The notes under the pieces are model-generated. The model made no database searches. It saw only the letters and a list, made by a program, of their open reading frames with translations, and was not told the DNA's origin. From Steroidobacteraceae bacterium (GTDB lineage Bacteria; Pseudomonadota; Gammaproteobacteria; Steroidobacterales; Steroidobacteraceae), in assembly GCA_025927665.1 (NCBI GenBank), contig JAICKZ010000227.1, forward strand, positions 1 through 5,314: a DNA stretch of 5,314 nt. The letters are read 5' to 3'. The position numbers and the translations under genes are program-made. Numbering within the stretch: the first letter of the stretch is position 1; each line of letters starts with the position of its first letter. Positions 4,655 to 5,314 of the stretch are shown here, piece by piece.

Positions 4655-5314
4655 TTGATTCCATCCATCACACCAACTGAAACTATAGTTGCGTTTGTAG
4701 GACGCTGTTTGCGCGGACCTGTAAACATGGCAGTAACAGTGCATGATTTTGCGGCTTTTCAGCGAACCTTTGGTGGTCTATGGCCGCTGAGCCCCTTGTC
4801 ATTTGCTGTGGAACAATTCTTCGATCATGGTGGTCGCTGCGCAGTCATTGTGCGCGTTATCAATGGCGGAGCACCGAGTACGCTCACATTGAAATGCGGT
4901 GCCGATACTTTGGTGTTGGAGTCGCTTGTGTCTGGTGGTCACGAATTTCTACGCGCATCAGTTGATTACGATAATTTGCCGCCACAACAAACTGATTGTT
5001 TCAATCTAGTGATTCAAAGAGTTCGTGAACACCATGCGGAACATATAGAAGAACAAGAAACTTATCGACGTATCTCCACCAGCTCCAATACACAACGATT
5101 TGTTGGCAAAGAATTGGCGAAATCAGCGCTGGTAAAAATTCGCGGTAATGTTCCAGTACAACGACCAGATGCGACCCGTCAATCTGGTTCAAACCAAGTT
5201 AGTTATGTACATTGCAATCACGATGGAAATGATGGCGAACCTCTTTCTGATTATGATTTGATCGGTTCGGTTTCTGAAAGCACCGGTTTGTTTGCACTGA
5301 TGCAGTTGGAGCAG
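4655..5314 (+). CDS. Phage-tail-sheath-like protein, N-terminal part (3' end outside window; start uncertain)
   Basis: Sheath proteins polymerise around the inner tube of contractile tails and injection systems. Counting from TTG 4655, 220 residues are visible: TIVAFVGRCLRGPVN (10-24, the N-terminal sheath signature), DFAAFQRTFGGLW (31-43), LSFAVEQFFDHGGRCAVIVR (48-67), EFLRASVDYDNL (97-108), FNLVIQRVR (116-124) and DYDLIGSVSESTGLFAL (199-215). This matches a group of chromosomally encoded sheath-like proteins. Full-length sheath proteins usually have several hundred residues, so the C-terminal domain is missing here. The first ATG (4727) would remove the AFVGRCLRGPVN block, so coding must begin upstream. 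The frame is open back to 4583, but 4583-4726 has no ATG. TTG 4655 is a provisional start; TTG 4709 has a better binding site (TAGGA, 4698-4702) but truncates the domain. It diverges from the riboswitch-controlled SPOR gene and may lead a contractile-structure operon to the right. Confidence 0.8.
   Translation, partial: MIPSITPTETIVAFVGRCLRGPVNMAVTVHDFAAFQRTFGGLWPLSPLSFAVEQFFDHGGRCAVIVRVINGGAPSTLTLKCGADTLVLESLVSGGHEFLRASVDYDNLPPQQTDCFNLVIQRVREHHAEHIEEQETYRRISTSSNTQRFVGKELAKSALVKIRGNVPVQRPDATRQSGSNQVSYVHCNHDGNDGEPLSDYDLIGSVSESTGLFALMQLEQ

Noticed and set aside
4780..4965. Plus-strand frame of 61 codons inside the sheath-like gene
   Set aside because: It is out of frame with the recognisable sheath sequence, and its product has no coherent pattern.
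5001..5192. Minus-strand frame of 63 codons
   Set aside because: It is antisense to conserved sheath motifs and has no support of its own.

Overview
The window is chromosomal DNA of moderate GC content, probably from a gammaproteobacterium. The basis is an outer-membrane barrel protein with a Sec signal and C-terminal Phe, a SPOR-repeat protein, a type I methionine aminopeptidase and a proteobacterial-style cyclic-di-GMP-I riboswitch. The sequence does not settle the genus.

Layout, left to right. Positions 1-585 (minus) hold the N-terminal third or less of a membrane-anchored GH17-type beta-glucan enzyme that runs off the left edge. It diverges from a small outer-membrane beta-barrel protein at 730-1428 (plus). 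That gene converges, with only 2 bases between stop codons, on a type I methionine aminopeptidase (1431-2189, minus). Upstream of the peptidase lies a gene for a 557-residue protein with two SPOR-like repeats joined by a long Ala/Pro/Lys linker (2304-3977, minus). A perfect 11-bp hairpin (2241-2272) separates the two minus-strand genes.

The most informative part is the gene-poor stretch 3978-4654. On the minus strand it contains a well-formed cyclic-di-GMP-I (GEMM-I) riboswitch aptamer (about 4171-4259). A good sigma-70 promoter (4267-4295) should start transcription almost exactly at the aptamer's 5' end. A pair of 10-bp direct repeats overlaps the -35 element. Downstream of the aptamer are a 7-bp hairpin and a 14-bp palindrome in a leader of roughly 190 nt before the SPOR gene. 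The SPOR protein is therefore very likely controlled by cyclic-di-GMP. The rest of the gap has a perfect 13-bp inverted repeat (4507-4544) but no convincing gene.

At the right edge (from about 4655, plus) a phage-tail-sheath-like protein starts and runs out of the window. Its conserved N-terminal residues lie upstream of the first ATG, so its start is probably non-ATG, or the 5' end is altered. The riboswitch-controlled SPOR gene and this contractile-sheath-like gene are transcribed divergently from the same regulatory gap. A functional link between cyclic-di-GMP, the cell wall and a contractile apparatus is a hypothesis, not something the window proves.
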